From Desulfotomaculum nigrificans DSM 574 (lineage in GTDB: Bacteria; Bacillota; Desulfotomaculia; Desulfotomaculales; Desulfotomaculaceae), in the NCBI RefSeq assembly GCF_000189755.2, contig NZ_KI912183.1:2569755-2633754 (forward strand): DNA of 64,000 bases, written 5' to 3'. Positions within the stretch are counted from its first letter, which is position 1. The number at the start of each line of letters is the position of its first letter. Positions 48,014-56,978 of the stretch are shown here, in pieces. The notes beneath the pieces are model-generated. The model worked only from the letters and a program-made list of their open reading frames with translations, was not told where the DNA came from and did no database searches. A program made the position numbers and the translations under genes.

Positions 48014-49057
48014 CTATTGTTCCAATTTTACTACCTCATAGCTTACGGAATCGCCTTTTATATAACAGCGCAGGTAATGGTAATACCCCCCCTGCCCCGG
48101 CGGGGCATATAAATTTGCCCCGGCTCCTGCGGTGATAAAATAAGGGATTCCGTTTATATTTAACCGATTATACAAATGGATATGTCCCGAAAAAACCGCA
48201 TCCACATGATATTTTTCTACTAACTTTATAAATTCCATAGCTGCCCTTGGATTTTGCCAACTGGAGCCATAACCAATTGGTAAATTTGATATGGTATCAG
48301 GCCCGCCGGCCCGAAAAGGAGATACGGGTGGTTCATGTCCAAAAATAAATATGTGGTTACATCGACTATGAGCTCTGGTTAGGTCCTGCACCAGCCAATT
48401 CCATTGTGCACTGCCTGGGGCCAATTTATTCCCATTTGATCCGGTACTACCTTGCCAGGCTGTGTCAAGTACAATAAAATGTGATCCATTGTGGTCAAAC
48501 GAATAATAACTGCGTCCTGCAAGGAGGAGCTTATCTGCAAATACCTTCTGAAAATTGATTTCCCCGTTTTTATCTTGACCGGTTGGATCACCTCCCCGTA
48601 CTAATTCATGATTTCCTATTACCGGGTACCAGGCTGTTCGTAAGTTACTAAGATAGTTCCTAAACTCAACAAGGTTACTCTGCGGACCACCCTTATCAAC
48701 CCCATCACCTAAGTAAAAAACCAATGCAGGATTATCTCGGTTGATCTGGGCAATAGCTTTTTTTAAAACCATATTACCCCGCCAGTTCTCTTTTCCAGGT
48801 AGTATTTTAGAGTCACCAAATACATCAAAGATAAAAGTGTCCTGATTAAGGCTTTTTGTATTGTTATTACCAAATTTAACCGTAGTTGAGGTTTCATTAT
48901 TCTTTGGTGAGGTTGTTAATTGCTGAGAAGTAACTTGATTGGTTTTAGGTTTACTGACTGATGAAAAGCCCAAGTCACCCTGCCAGTATAAATAAAACAT
49001 GCATAAACATAACAGTAGGGAAACAATTAAGGTACCTCTTTTAAAAATGATAATCAT
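48014..49057 (-). CDS. Membrane-anchored metallophosphoesterase
   Basis: 347 residues. One N-terminal hydrophobic segment (LIVSLLLCLCMFYLYWQG), a Ser/Thr/Asn-rich spacer of about 45 residues, then a calcineurin-like domain: FDVFGDSK (the usual DxH is DSK here), LGDGVDKGG, VIGNHELVRGG, FIFGHEPP and FSGHIHLYNR. It probably acts outside the membrane on a phosphoester. It is divergent from and adjacent to an alkaline phosphatase, hinting at phosphate scavenging. The altered first metal motif may change metal use. Confidence 0.85.
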   Translation of the reverse strand: MIIIFKRGTLIVSLLLCLCMFYLYWQGDLGFSSVSKPKTNQVTSQQLTTSPKNNETSTTVKFGNNNTKSLNQDTFIFDVFGDSKILPGKENWRGNMVLKKAIAQINRDNPALVFYLGDGVDKGGPQSNLVEFRNYLSNLRTAWYPVIGNHELVRGGDPTGQDKNGEINFQKVFADKLLLAGRSYYSFDHNGSHFIVLDTAWQGSTGSNGNKLAPGSAQWNWLVQDLTRAHSRCNHIFIFGHEPPVSPFRAGGPDTISNLPIGYGSSWQNPRAAMEFIKLVEKYHVDAVFSGHIHLYNRLNINGIPYFITAGAGANLYAPPGQGGYYHYLRCYIKGDSVSYEVVKLEQ

Positions 49058-49316
49058 CTCCTTGGAAAATATATTTTACATTTATCCTTCTACTCTCCGG
49101 CTCCTATAAGTACTATCGGTTGCGTGGGGAAATTTTTTAATAGATCGAATCCTTAATTTGTGTGAAAATTCCTTGGCCAGGTGACCCTGAACAATCGTTT
49201 GGGGGAGATGTTGTCCATAGCCCGGCCTTTTATTCCAACAAAGAATCTGTGCCTGGGCGGGACTTCCGTACCCCTTTCTAAAAGGTTGCCCCCGATTCGC
49301 TAACGCTTTGTATAAT

Positions 49317-49372
49317 GTTAACAATAACTTTTACATTCATCTAAAAAAAGCTAAAAGTAAAATTAACACAGG
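49317..49372 (+). promoter_or_regulatory. Possible Pho-box-like repeats before the alkaline phosphatase
   Basis: TTAACA near 49317, TTTACA near 49329 and TTAACA near 49363 resemble PhoP half-sites (TTHACA), with a TATAAT at 49311. Spacing is 12 and then irregular, so this is tentative. A palindrome GTAAAATTTTAC lies at 49377-49388. Confidence 0.3.
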
Positions 49373-49417
49373 TGGTGTAAAATTTTACCCATAAAAAATA
49401 TGAAAGGGGTAATCTCA

Positions 49418-51052
49418 TTGAAACGTATATTTAAGACAGGTGTAGCTCTGGCCCTGAGCTTAAGTTTACTTTCAAGCCAGTTAATCTGGGCGGGAGTAAA
49501 TACGGCAGAGGCCGCGGGGAAAAAAGTAAAAAACGTAATTATGATGATTCCCGACGGCATGAGTGTTGATGGTACAACCCTTGCCAGGTGGTATAACGGT
49601 GGCCAACCCCTGGCAATGGATGAAATGGCTTGCGGTTTAGTAAGAACATACTCATCTGATGCTGCCATTGCTGATTCTGCACCTGCCGGTTCAGCATTTG
49701 CCACCGGTTATAAATCTCATACCGGTTATGTGGCAACCCTGCCTGAAGTAGCAAATATGCCTGGTTTAAGACCGATTACTGAAGAAGATAAAAATAGGCC
49801 TGTAGCAACCATACTGGAAGCAGCCAAGTTAGCCGGCAAAGCAACCGGTGTTATTTCAACTTCTGAAACTATGCATGCCACTCCTGCTGATTTCACTGCT
49901 CACTCCACTAGTAGAAAGGCCTATGATGATTTGAGTGAACAACAAGTTTATAATAATGTAGATGTAGTCTTAGGGGCCGGTTGGAAATTCATGGATGGTA
50001 ATAATAGAAAAGATAAGACAGATTTAATTTCTGTTATTAAGAACAAAGGGTACGATTACGTCACCACACCTGCAGCATTACAAGCATCCAAGTCTAATAA
50101 GATATGGGGACTGTTTGCCCCAGAGGCATTAGCCTATGAAATGGACCGGGACCCTGCTAAAGAACCCAGCCTGGCAGAAATGACCGGTAAGGCAATTAAT
50201 GTTTTATCACAGGATAAAGATGGTTTCTTCCTAATGGTAGAAGGAAGTAAGGTTGACTGGGCAGCCCATGCTAACGATCCCGTTGGAGTAATAAGCGATA
50301 TCCTGGCCTTTGATAAAGCTGTAAAAGTAGCCCTCGATTTTGCTAAAAAAGATAAAAATACTGTTGTTATTGCTGTAACAGACCACGGAAACGGTGGCTT
50401 AACTATTGGTGATGCCGGTACAACAAAGACATATGACGAAGAACCCCTTGCCACTTTTATTAATCCTTTAAAGAAAGCTAAGTTAACCGGTGAAGGTATC
50501 GAGTCAAAACTAAATGCAGACAGAAGTAATATTAAGGAAGTTATGGCCACATATTTTGGTATTACTGACCTGACCGAAGCAGAAATAGCTGCCATTAAGG
50601 CAGCTAAACCCGGCAGCATGAATTATGCTGTAGGGCCTATCATTAGTAAGCGTGCTCATATTGGTTGGACCACCGGCGGTCACACCGGTGAAGATGTGGT
50701 GCTGTATGTGTATGCGCCAAATGGTGTTGAGCGGTTGACGGGAGTTGTTGAAAATACAGATATTGCCAAATACATGGAAGAAGTTTTAGGTTTAAGCTTA
50801 ACAGATGCAACCAAGAAGCTTTTTGTAGATGCTAATGCAGCTTTTAAAGCAAAAGGTGCTAGCGTTGAATTAAAAGATTTTGGTAATAATAATATGGTAC
50901 TGGTAGTTAAGAAGGGAGCAACTACTTTAGAATTACCCATTAATACTAACATTGCAAGAATGGGAGATAAAAAGGTTGAATTAAGTGGTGTAATAGTGCA
51001 CAACGGCGGAAGAACCTTTGTACCGCAAGATGCAGTTAGCTTAATTAACTAA
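49418..51052 (+). CDS. phoA: Alkaline phosphatase with C-terminal stalk-like domain
   Basis: 544 residues from TTG 49418, chosen because AAAGGGGT ends 7 bases upstream; the ATG at 49400 lies before that site. A cleavable signal peptide (LALSLSLLSSQLIWAG, then AEAAG) exports it. Phosphatase motifs: MMIPDGMSVDG, the nucleophile region ADSAPAGSAFATG (Ser about 86), MLEGSKVDWAAHAND-like VEGSKVDWAAHANDP, AVTDHGNGG and HIGWTTGGHTGEDV. The last 70 residues (VVKKGATTLELPINT, GRTFVPQDAVSLIN) resemble copper-amine-oxidase-N / stalk domains used for wall attachment. Confidence 0.93.
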   Translation: MKRIFKTGVALALSLSLLSSQLIWAGVNTAEAAGKKVKNVIMMIPDGMSVDGTTLARWYNGGQPLAMDEMACGLVRTYSSDAAIADSAPAGSAFATGYKSHTGYVATLPEVANMPGLRPITEEDKNRPVATILEAAKLAGKATGVISTSETMHATPADFTAHSTSRKAYDDLSEQQVYNNVDVVLGAGWKFMDGNNRKDKTDLISVIKNKGYDYVTTPAALQASKSNKIWGLFAPEALAYEMDRDPAKEPSLAEMTGKAINVLSQDKDGFFLMVEGSKVDWAAHANDPVGVISDILAFDKAVKVALDFAKKDKNTVVIAVTDHGNGGLTIGDAGTTKTYDEEPLATFINPLKKAKLTGEGIESKLNADRSNIKEVMATYFGITDLTEAEIAAIKAAKPGSMNYAVGPIISKRAHIGWTTGGHTGEDVVLYVYAPNGVERLTGVVENTDIAKYMEEVLGLSLTDATKKLFVDANAAFKAKGASVELKDFGNNNMVLVVKKGATTLELPINTNIARMGDKKVELSGVIVHNGGRTFVPQDAVSLIN

Positions 51053-51084
51053 CAGACAAGTATAATTATAATTTTAGGGCATAT

Positions 51085-51116
51085 GACTTTATGGGAGAAC
51101 CATAAAGTCTTTTTTT
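51085..51116 (+). terminator. Terminator of the alkaline phosphatase gene
   Basis: Perfect 10-pair stem GACTTTATGG / CCATAAAGTC, 5-base loop, seven Ts. Confidence 0.92.
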
Positions 51117-51119
51117 ATG

Positions 51120-51640
51120 TCTAAGTTAGGGAATTATGTACATTCAAACCCTTTTTGCATGCTTCCACCCCAATGGCAGTGGCAAGATGGGTTTTACCGG
51201 TACCTACATTGGCTTCCGTTACAGCCCTCACGACCTGTTCAAAACTGCTTTTAGCGTTCAACATGGCTACCGCCTTTAATACTTTGCCACGCTCGCTTGC
51301 TGCAACCATCCAGGTACTCCCGTAATGGGTCGGGCAGCATCCTAAAATGCCTCAAAACCATAATGTTGTTTAAAGTGCAGAAAAGCATCAGTCACTTCTC
51401 GTTTTCCTTCACGGAGTATGGTCTTGGCTTTCCCAAAGTCAACCCGTGCTTCCCCAGGGATATGCATTGTAAGCATCCTCCGTTCACCCCTTGCAGTTTT
51501 TCGCTCTACTACAAGGGTAAGGGTTTAATTGGGTGCATGCAATGGCCTTTGCAATTTTGGGGATTTTCGAGTTGCAAAAGTGGGGATTTTCTTTTGCAAC
51601 TCTGTCCATTTTTATCTTACAATAAACAAGGGAGCATTCG
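51120..51640 (-). pseudogene. IS21 remnant: istA end fused to istB P-loop
   Basis: On -: IS end repeats (51540-51605, GGGGATTTTC words), istA-like pieces (MHIPGEARVDFGKAKTILRE; ERGKVLKAVAMLNAKSSFEQ), then directly VGTGKTHLATAIGVEACKKG and stop. The N-terminal part of istB is deleted exactly up to the P-loop. Confidence 0.7.
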
Positions 51641-51644
51641 GTCC

Positions 51645-52335
51645 TTAATTTCTTCGTCCAGTCTGTAGAAAATCAATTTGACGTAGTTGGGTTTTGTGCA
51701 TCAGTTTTTGGTGTGGGCCGATCAAACCATTAAGTGCCCTTTTAAGATCTGCTTTTTTGTTTTTCAACCTGCACTGGGCCAGGTCAGACAAGATTTCCGG
51801 GTCCTCTTCACCGACAATTATTGCTTCAATCATGTCACGCCCCGATTTGCCCAGTACGTCGCTGGCCACGGAAGACAACTTGATATTGGCACCTTCAAGG
51901 ACCTTTTGCATACGGTTGATTTCTCGTGCCCGCTCTTCGATAAGGTTCCGGCGGTAACGGATGAGTTCCCGCAATTCCCTTTGTTCGCGGGAAGGAATAT
52001 AACTGCCTTGCAAGAGGCCATGGCGGAGCAAACCGGCAATCCATTCTACATCTTTTACATCGGTTTTACGCCCGGGGACATTTTTGATGTGTTTAACATT
52101 TACCACCATTGGCTGGATGTCTTCCAGTTCCAGCAAGTTAAAGATGGGTTTCCAATACGAACCGGTGCTTTCCATCGCCACATGGGTGCAACCTTTGGTT
52201 TTAAGCCAGTCCACCATAGAAATAAGGTCATCGGTCATCGTTGAAAATGTCTTTACCTTCAGTAGTGATGACACAGGCCACTCCGTTCTTCTTATGAACG
52301 TCAAGCCCGTAGCAATGGGTGTACACAACTTCCAT
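51645..52335 (-). pseudogene. IS110-family transposase remnant
   Basis: ATG 52335 gives [20 protein letters not shown], then a shift near 52250 is needed to continue [40 protein letters not shown] and LIRYRRNLIEERAREINRMQ. It stops after LMHKTQLRQIDFLQ, without the C-terminal Transposase_20 domain. Different subfamily from the IS110 gene at 27350-28594. 52340-52583 is its non-coding flank. Confidence 0.82.
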
Positions 52336-52583
52336 GTGTTCTTTCTCTCTCTACGGCAGTTAAATTGAAGGGTTGGTGCAACAACCATATGTGGTTATTC
52401 TATCCTGCGTGCTTCCCCGAAGGGGGGCAACAATCTGTGGTGCACATGGTCGTTGAGGTCTATCTATAAGACGGGCTCGCAGCACCAAGTAGATACGACC
52501 TCCCTTCGCCAGCCGTATAATAAAGACTCTTCACAGCAGCATTTTCATCCTTCTGCTGGTGCCGCGCAAGCGGCATGGGGGTC

Positions 52584-52900
52584 TATAATAATAAACGGAT
52601 TCACTCGGGAATACGGTATATGTCACCGGCTGAGTTTATGAAAAGAACCAGCGGCAAGAATGTGTTCCGCTTAAGGAAATAAAGTTGTGATTATTCTTTT
52701 CCCATCTCACCCTTAATAACCATTACAGCCAAATTCGGGAGTGGAGTTAAGGGCGAGCGTTAGTGAGGGCGTTAGCCTTTAACCTTGACGGAACGGACTA
52801 ATTTGGCTAGAATTGGCCAAAAGGGTGAGATGAGAATGGTTATCAAAATAAAATTCTAAGTTAATTAAGAAAACAAGAATATGTGTCCAAAATTAGGGGG
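52584..52900 (+). pseudogene. 3' remnant of an IS3-family element
   Basis: Thirty-two codons, YNNKRIHSGIRYMSPAEFMK then RTSGKNVFRLRK and stop at 52680-52682, followed by the palindromic segment (52702-52832) and the terminal repeat ending GTGTCCAAAATTAGGGGG at 52900. It is a relative of the element at 25094-26447 in the opposite orientation. Confidence 0.85.
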
Positions 52901-53003
52901 TCAGTCCGGGTTAAACGACAGCTTGGGAAGTTGCATGTTGTGGCTGGTGGGCGGCGGTGAAGGCTGTCTTATTTAATATTTAATAACCCAGGGAGTTGAT
53001 TTT

Positions 53004-54026
53004 ATGGGATTTGGATTCAGAAAAAGTATTAATCTTGGAGGTGGTTTTAGACTTAACTTTAGCAAAAAGGGAATTGGTCTAAGCGCAGGAGTAAAAGGCT
53101 TTCGTGCTAGTATAGGGCCCAGCGGTGTGCGAATGCGGACCAGCATTCCTGGGACCGGCATCTACTACGAGGAACGCTTGGGCGGTAGGGTTAAGAAAAC
53201 TACTACAAAGACGTCCCCTCCCAACTATGTTCCCGCTGTTACCCAACCCCAACAAATTAAGTTAGGGCTGCTTCAAAAATTTACGACTCCTGCAGAAGAA
53301 ATTGCCTTCGTTGACGGAATAAACTTACTGTTAAAAGGAGAAAAAGAGTCGGCATTACCAAAATTCCGTGAAGCAATCGATAAGAACAACGCTTTTGCTG
53401 ACGCCCATTTCTGCATTGCTATGGTAACATCCGATGATGACGAACAACTAAGGGCCATCCGCTCTACATTAGAAAATAAGACTGAATACGGTAAATATTT
53501 TAAAAAGTATGGTATATCTATCGGATCCCATATTTCTATAACTGATGAACTAAAAACACAGATTACCAATGATGATCTTGGACTTTTTATCTTAGCAGCG
53601 GAATTATACCAGGAATTTGACCTAATTAATGAAGCTATAGAACTTTTAGAAAGATGCCCCTTTATTAACGAACCAGTTGTTATGCTTTCTCTAGGAGAAC
53701 TCTATTTTGATGCCGGCCGATATGAGGATTCAATCAAAACACTTCAGAAACTAGAGAATAACGATGCAGTTGGTACAACTGCCCTTTTGTATCAGGGACT
53801 GGCGTTTCGGGAGATTCAACAATACGAAGCTTCAGTAGAAGTTCTTAAGACTGCATTAAAACGTAAAAAGGGGCGAAGCCAAGAAATCCTACTAGAAATA
53901 CGTTATCAATTAGCCTTAACCTATGAGGCAAACGGAGATATTAAAAAGGCCAAGAAAGAATATGAGAAGATAATTGTAGAAGATATTGATTTTAAAGACG
54001 TTAAAGAAAAATTAAAAATGAGGTAA
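53004..54026 (+). CDS. DUF4236 protein with tetratricopeptide repeats
   Basis: 340 residues. The N-terminus is DUF4236 (GFGFRKSINLGGGFRLNFSK, GLSAGVKGFRASIGPSGVRM, SIPGTGIYYE), a short Gly/Arg-rich fold. After a linker, residues 90-335 form a helical TPR array (LLLKGEKESALPKFREAIDK, SLGELYFDAGRYEDSIKTLQ, ALTYEANGDIKKAKKEYEKI). A protein-interaction scaffold is likely; no enzyme motif. ATG 53004 follows AGGGAG. It stands alone amid IS debris, with a weak hairpin at about 54183-54202 downstream. Confidence 0.85.
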   Translation: MGFGFRKSINLGGGFRLNFSKKGIGLSAGVKGFRASIGPSGVRMRTSIPGTGIYYEERLGGRVKKTTTKTSPPNYVPAVTQPQQIKLGLLQKFTTPAEEIAFVDGINLLLKGEKESALPKFREAIDKNNAFADAHFCIAMVTSDDDEQLRAIRSTLENKTEYGKYFKKYGISIGSHISITDELKTQITNDDLGLFILAAELYQEFDLINEAIELLERCPFINEPVVMLSLGELYFDAGRYEDSIKTLQKLENNDAVGTTALLYQGLAFREIQQYEASVEVLKTALKRKKGRSQEILLEIRYQLALTYEANGDIKKAKKEYEKIIVEDIDFKDVKEKLKMR

Positions 54027-54214
54027 AAATTGTGTGGATGGTGTTATTAACGCTGCATAATGTCCTAAAGGATTCTCAACCAGCGAAAAGTTTGATACAA
54101 TAATCATACTTGTTGGTGGGACGTCTCTTGTGATACTGTTGGCGCAGTACCATTATATCCATCTATTTCTGGACAGGCAATCCCATCAGCTTCTGGGCTT
54201 TTTAACTCAGCCTT

Positions 54215-54409
54215 AACATTGTTACAACCAACCTGGACTTTGAAAAGTGGCCAGAGGTGTTCGGGGATGTACGTATGACCGAGGCCTTGGTTGATCGTTT
54301 AACCCATAGAGCCGACATCCACTTAATGAATGGTGAAAGCTATCGTTGACGTGAAACCATACAACAAAGGCCAACACCAAACCCATCTCAACAACTTAAC
54401 AATGAGTGA
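54215..54409 (+). pseudogene. istB: IS21 istB fragment, C-terminal part
   Basis: Reads NIVTTNLDFEKWPEVFGDVR, MTEALVDRLTHRADIHLMNG and ESYR, then an in-frame TGA (54347-54349) before RETIQQRPTPNPSQQL. Followed by the second type of IS21 end (54455-54517). Probably the other half of the element represented by fragment 3. Confidence 0.8.
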
Positions 54410-54454
54410 CGCTAGAGGTAAATGTAGGCAGAATTATCTGTTAGTTTACCATTG

Positions 54455-54582
54455 TATATCAGGGGCCGGTCAACTTTTGCTCTATCACAAGTGGTTAACT
54501 TTTGTGTTGACAAAACCAGAGCCACATGACAGAGTAAAACTGAGCCACCCCTGACAGAGTAAAAGTGAGCCACCTCAACACA
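54455..54582. repeat. Adjoining IS21-type ends (right copies)
   Basis: 54455-54517 is the inverted match of 47710-47772, and 54526-54582 the inverted match of 47255-47310. The two different IS21 ends abut each other here. Confidence 0.7.
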
Positions 54583-54605
54583 GAGGGACAGTTTTAGATG
54601 CAGGT

Positions 54606-55022
54606 CAACTATCGATGTTTTAGGCGATACGAATCGCCGTTCATGTTGAGGATATGAGATTTGAAAGTAATTCTATCCACCAGAGCGGCCGCCAGCATGT
54701 GGTCGCTGAATATCTCATCCCATTTAGAAAAATCAAGGTTTGTGTTAATTATTACGCTACCGCGCTCACTCCTTTCCGAGATGACCTGAAATAACAGTTC
54801 TGCGCCATGGCGCGGAAAAGAAACGCAAGATAATTCATCAACAATCAACAAGTTGGCTTTGGCAAGTTTCCTGGTTAACCGGCCCAGCCTTTTATCGTCT
54901 CGGGCCTCGGTCAGTTTGGTTACCAAGCCGGCAGCGGTAAAGAACCGGACCGAGTAACCCCGGTAACAGCCCGCAAGGCCTAGGGCAATACTAAGGTGCG
55001 TTTTGCCGTTATGAAAAGTTTT
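54606..55022 (-). pseudogene. istB: IS21 istB fragment, inverted twin of fragment 2
   Basis: On -, reads FHNGKTHLSIALGLAGCYRG, TEARDDKRLGRLTRKLAKAN, LLIVDELSCVSFPRHGAELL, SVIINTNLDFSKWDEIFSDH and NMNGDSYRLKHR with no frameshift. It lacks the N-terminal half. The open frame extends to 55196 only because it runs antisense through the next fragment. Confidence 0.85.
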
Positions 55023-55037
55023 CCATAACGGCAAAAC
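55000..55037. repeat. Second palindromic istB-istB junction
   Basis: GTTTTGCCGTTATG (55000-55013) and CATAACGGCAAAAC (55024-55037) are perfectly complementary around AAAAGTTTTC. Each arm is the P-loop coding start of an istB fragment on opposite strands. Confidence 0.85.
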
Positions 55038-55198
55038 ACATCTGGCCATAGCCTTAGGGGTTGAGGCCTGTCGGAAGGGAAAAATTGTACGTTTCTTTCG
55101 TGTATCCGACTTGGTGAGTGTGCTACAACAGAAACATGCTGAAGGTACCATGACCAAATTCCGTAAAGAATTACTGAAAGCAGAGGGAGTGTACAAAA
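55024..55198 (+). pseudogene. istB: IS21 istB fragment, P-loop and middle, cut by IS256
   Basis: Reads KVFHNGKTHLAIALGVEACR, KGKIVRFFRVSDLVSVLQQK and TMTKFRKELLKAEGVYK, then runs into the IS256 end. A third istB subtype by sequence. Confidence 0.8.
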
Positions 55199-56665
55199 TT
55201 TTGTGTAATTGGATTATTCCGTCAGATATTGGGTAGGCTTATAGTGGCTCTTACCTGTCGGGAGGATAGGGCAATGCTGGGGAGCAACCCGAGCGCCCGC
55301 AGGGTTCTGCCGGAGATAGCTGAGGATATTATTCCCAGCTTTCTTCCTTTTATGACTATCTCCGGGAGAACTAAAGCGATAAACCCGTTACCTAACCCAT
55401 TGTTTTTAGGCAATCCCTGGCTGAACTCTATCCCCAAAGTATATTGCAAGTTGGGAGATACAATTCCTCCATTCCCGGATTGGCATAGTCCACTTCTTTG
55501 AGATTGATTCTGTTGCCAAGTAAATAATCTTTCTTAAAGCATCGTCAGTTGGGTAAGCAGTTTTTGTTTTGGTCACTTTCCTTAACTGCCGATGGTAACC
55601 TTCGATAATGTTGGTCGTGTAGATCATCTTCCTGATCTCATAAGGATATTCAAAATAAGCCGTTAGTTCCAGCCAGTTGTTTTCCCAAGACTTGATTATG
55701 ATAGGGTGTTTCTTGCCCCACTTCTCTTTAAATTCCTCAAAGGCAAATTCAGCCTCTTCAAGGGTCAAAGCCTGGTAAACCTTCTTAAGGTCAGTCATTA
55801 CTGCCTTCTGCTCTTTGTAGGATACATATTTCATAGAGTTACGAATTTGGTGAATAACACATAATTGTATCCTTGTCCTGGGGAAAACAGCGTTAATGGC
55901 TTCACTGAAACCGGAGAGACCGTCTTTGCAGGCAATTAAGATGTCTTCAACACCCCTGTTTTTAAGGTCATTGCAGACACCGAGCCAAAAACTGGCGCTT
56001 TCATGCTCGCCAATCCAGATGCCTAGTATCTCTTTTTGGCCGTTCATGTTAATGGCCAGTACACTATAGGCTGCTTTATTGACAATGCGGTTATCCTTAC
56101 GCACCTTGAAGTGAATAGCATCAAGGAAGACTACGGGGTAAACCCGATCCAACGGTCTGGCTTGCCATTCTGCAATCATAGGTAGGATTTTATCAGTTAC
56201 CTTGCTGACCATAGCTGCAGAGACTTCAATGCCGTAAATATCCCGCATATGGTCTTCTATGTCCCTGGTGGACATGCCCTTAGCGTACATGGCAATAATT
56301 TGTTCTTCAAGTTCATTGGCTGTAGTTTCGTATTTCTTGATGATCTGTGGCTCAAACTCGCCATTACGATCACGGGGAATCTTAATTTCTGTTCTGCCCA
56401 TTTGGGTTTGAACAGTCTTTTTACTGTATCCGTTCCTACTGTTGCCAGAAAGATCCCCGGCAGGGTCATGTTTTTCATAGCCCAGGTGAGTATCCATTTC
56501 CGCCTCGAGAATTTTTTGAATGGTGTCCTTAAAAAGATCCTTTAGCATGTTATGGACATCATCCATGCTTTTGCATTCCTTAGCTAATTCTGCTGCCAAT
56601 CTGTTCTTTACGTTTTGCATAATTGATTCAACTCCTTATTAGTAGTTATAACCAATTACACAAAA
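55199..56665 (-). mobile_element. IS256-family element
   Basis: Ends carry inverted repeats TTTTGTGTAATTGG (55199-55212) and CCAATTACACAAAA (56652-56665). It encodes one intact transposase on -. No target duplication is visible, and the left flank is istB while the right flank is an efflux adaptor, so a deletion or rearrangement has happened next to it. Confidence 0.88.
55406..56620 (-). CDS. IS256-family (mutator-type) transposase
   Basis: 404 residues, full length. N-terminal LFKDTIQKILEAEMDTHLGY and NSRNGYSKKTVQTQMG; DDE core with YPVVFLDAIHFKVR, ILIACKDGLSGFSEAINAVF and the C-terminal Glu helix in TTNIIEGYHRQLRKVTKTK. C/D-x2-H region LCVIHQIRNSMKYV is conserved. ATG 56620 behind AAGGAGT. 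Likely active. Confidence 0.95.
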   Translation of the reverse strand: MQNVKNRLAAELAKECKSMDDVHNMLKDLFKDTIQKILEAEMDTHLGYEKHDPAGDLSGNSRNGYSKKTVQTQMGRTEIKIPRDRNGEFEPQIIKKYETTANELEEQIIAMYAKGMSTRDIEDHMRDIYGIEVSAAMVSKVTDKILPMIAEWQARPLDRVYPVVFLDAIHFKVRKDNRIVNKAAYSVLAINMNGQKEILGIWIGEHESASFWLGVCNDLKNRGVEDILIACKDGLSGFSEAINAVFPRTRIQLCVIHQIRNSMKYVSYKEQKAVMTDLKKVYQALTLEEAEFAFEEFKEKWGKKHPIIIKSWENNWLELTAYFEYPYEIRKMIYTTNIIEGYHRQLRKVTKTKTAYPTDDALRKIIYLATESISKKWTMPIREWRNCISQLAIYFGDRVQPGIA

Positions 56666-56976
56666 CTAATTACGTCCTCTTTGCAGAAGTACTTTGGGAG
56701 AATGAATTAAAAACTCTTTTAATCCCCCGTGAGGCAGTTTTAAGCCAGGATGGCAAGAGTAAGGTCTTTGTATTTGATCACGGAGTAGTTAAAGAAAGAC
56801 AGGTTCAAACAGGAGCTGCCGATGGTAAAAATATAGTTGTAACTTCAGGCCTGAGTAAGGGCGAACAAGTAATTGGTGGCAACCTGGATAACTTGAAAGA
56901 TGGGATGAAGGTAAATCCCCAGTCTGACCAGGAGGGCTTTCAGAAGAATCCTCGCGGTAAAGGGGAGGAGCAATAG
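56666..56976 (+). pseudogene. RND efflux adaptor (membrane fusion protein), 3' end only
   Basis: About 100 codons: LFAEVLWENELKTLLIPREA, KVFVFDHGVVKERQVQTGAA and GLSKGEQVIGGNLDNLKDGM, the C-terminal beta-barrel/membrane-proximal domain of AcrA/MexA-type adaptors. The first two thirds (signal, lipoyl and hairpin domains) are missing; the frame now starts inside the IS256 end. It ends 2 bases before the pump gene. Confidence 0.85.
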
Positions 56977-56978
56977 CA

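Noticed and set aside
51297-51668. 123-codon frame on + after the alkaline phosphatase
   Set aside because: It is the shadow of istA/istB remnants on - and of IS end repeats.
51687-52244. 185-codon frame on +
   Set aside because: It is antisense to the IS110 transposase remnant, which matches its family.
55191-56672. Target duplication around IS256
   Set aside because: The bases next to the two ends do not match (GTACAAAA against CTAATTAC), so no duplication can be claimed.
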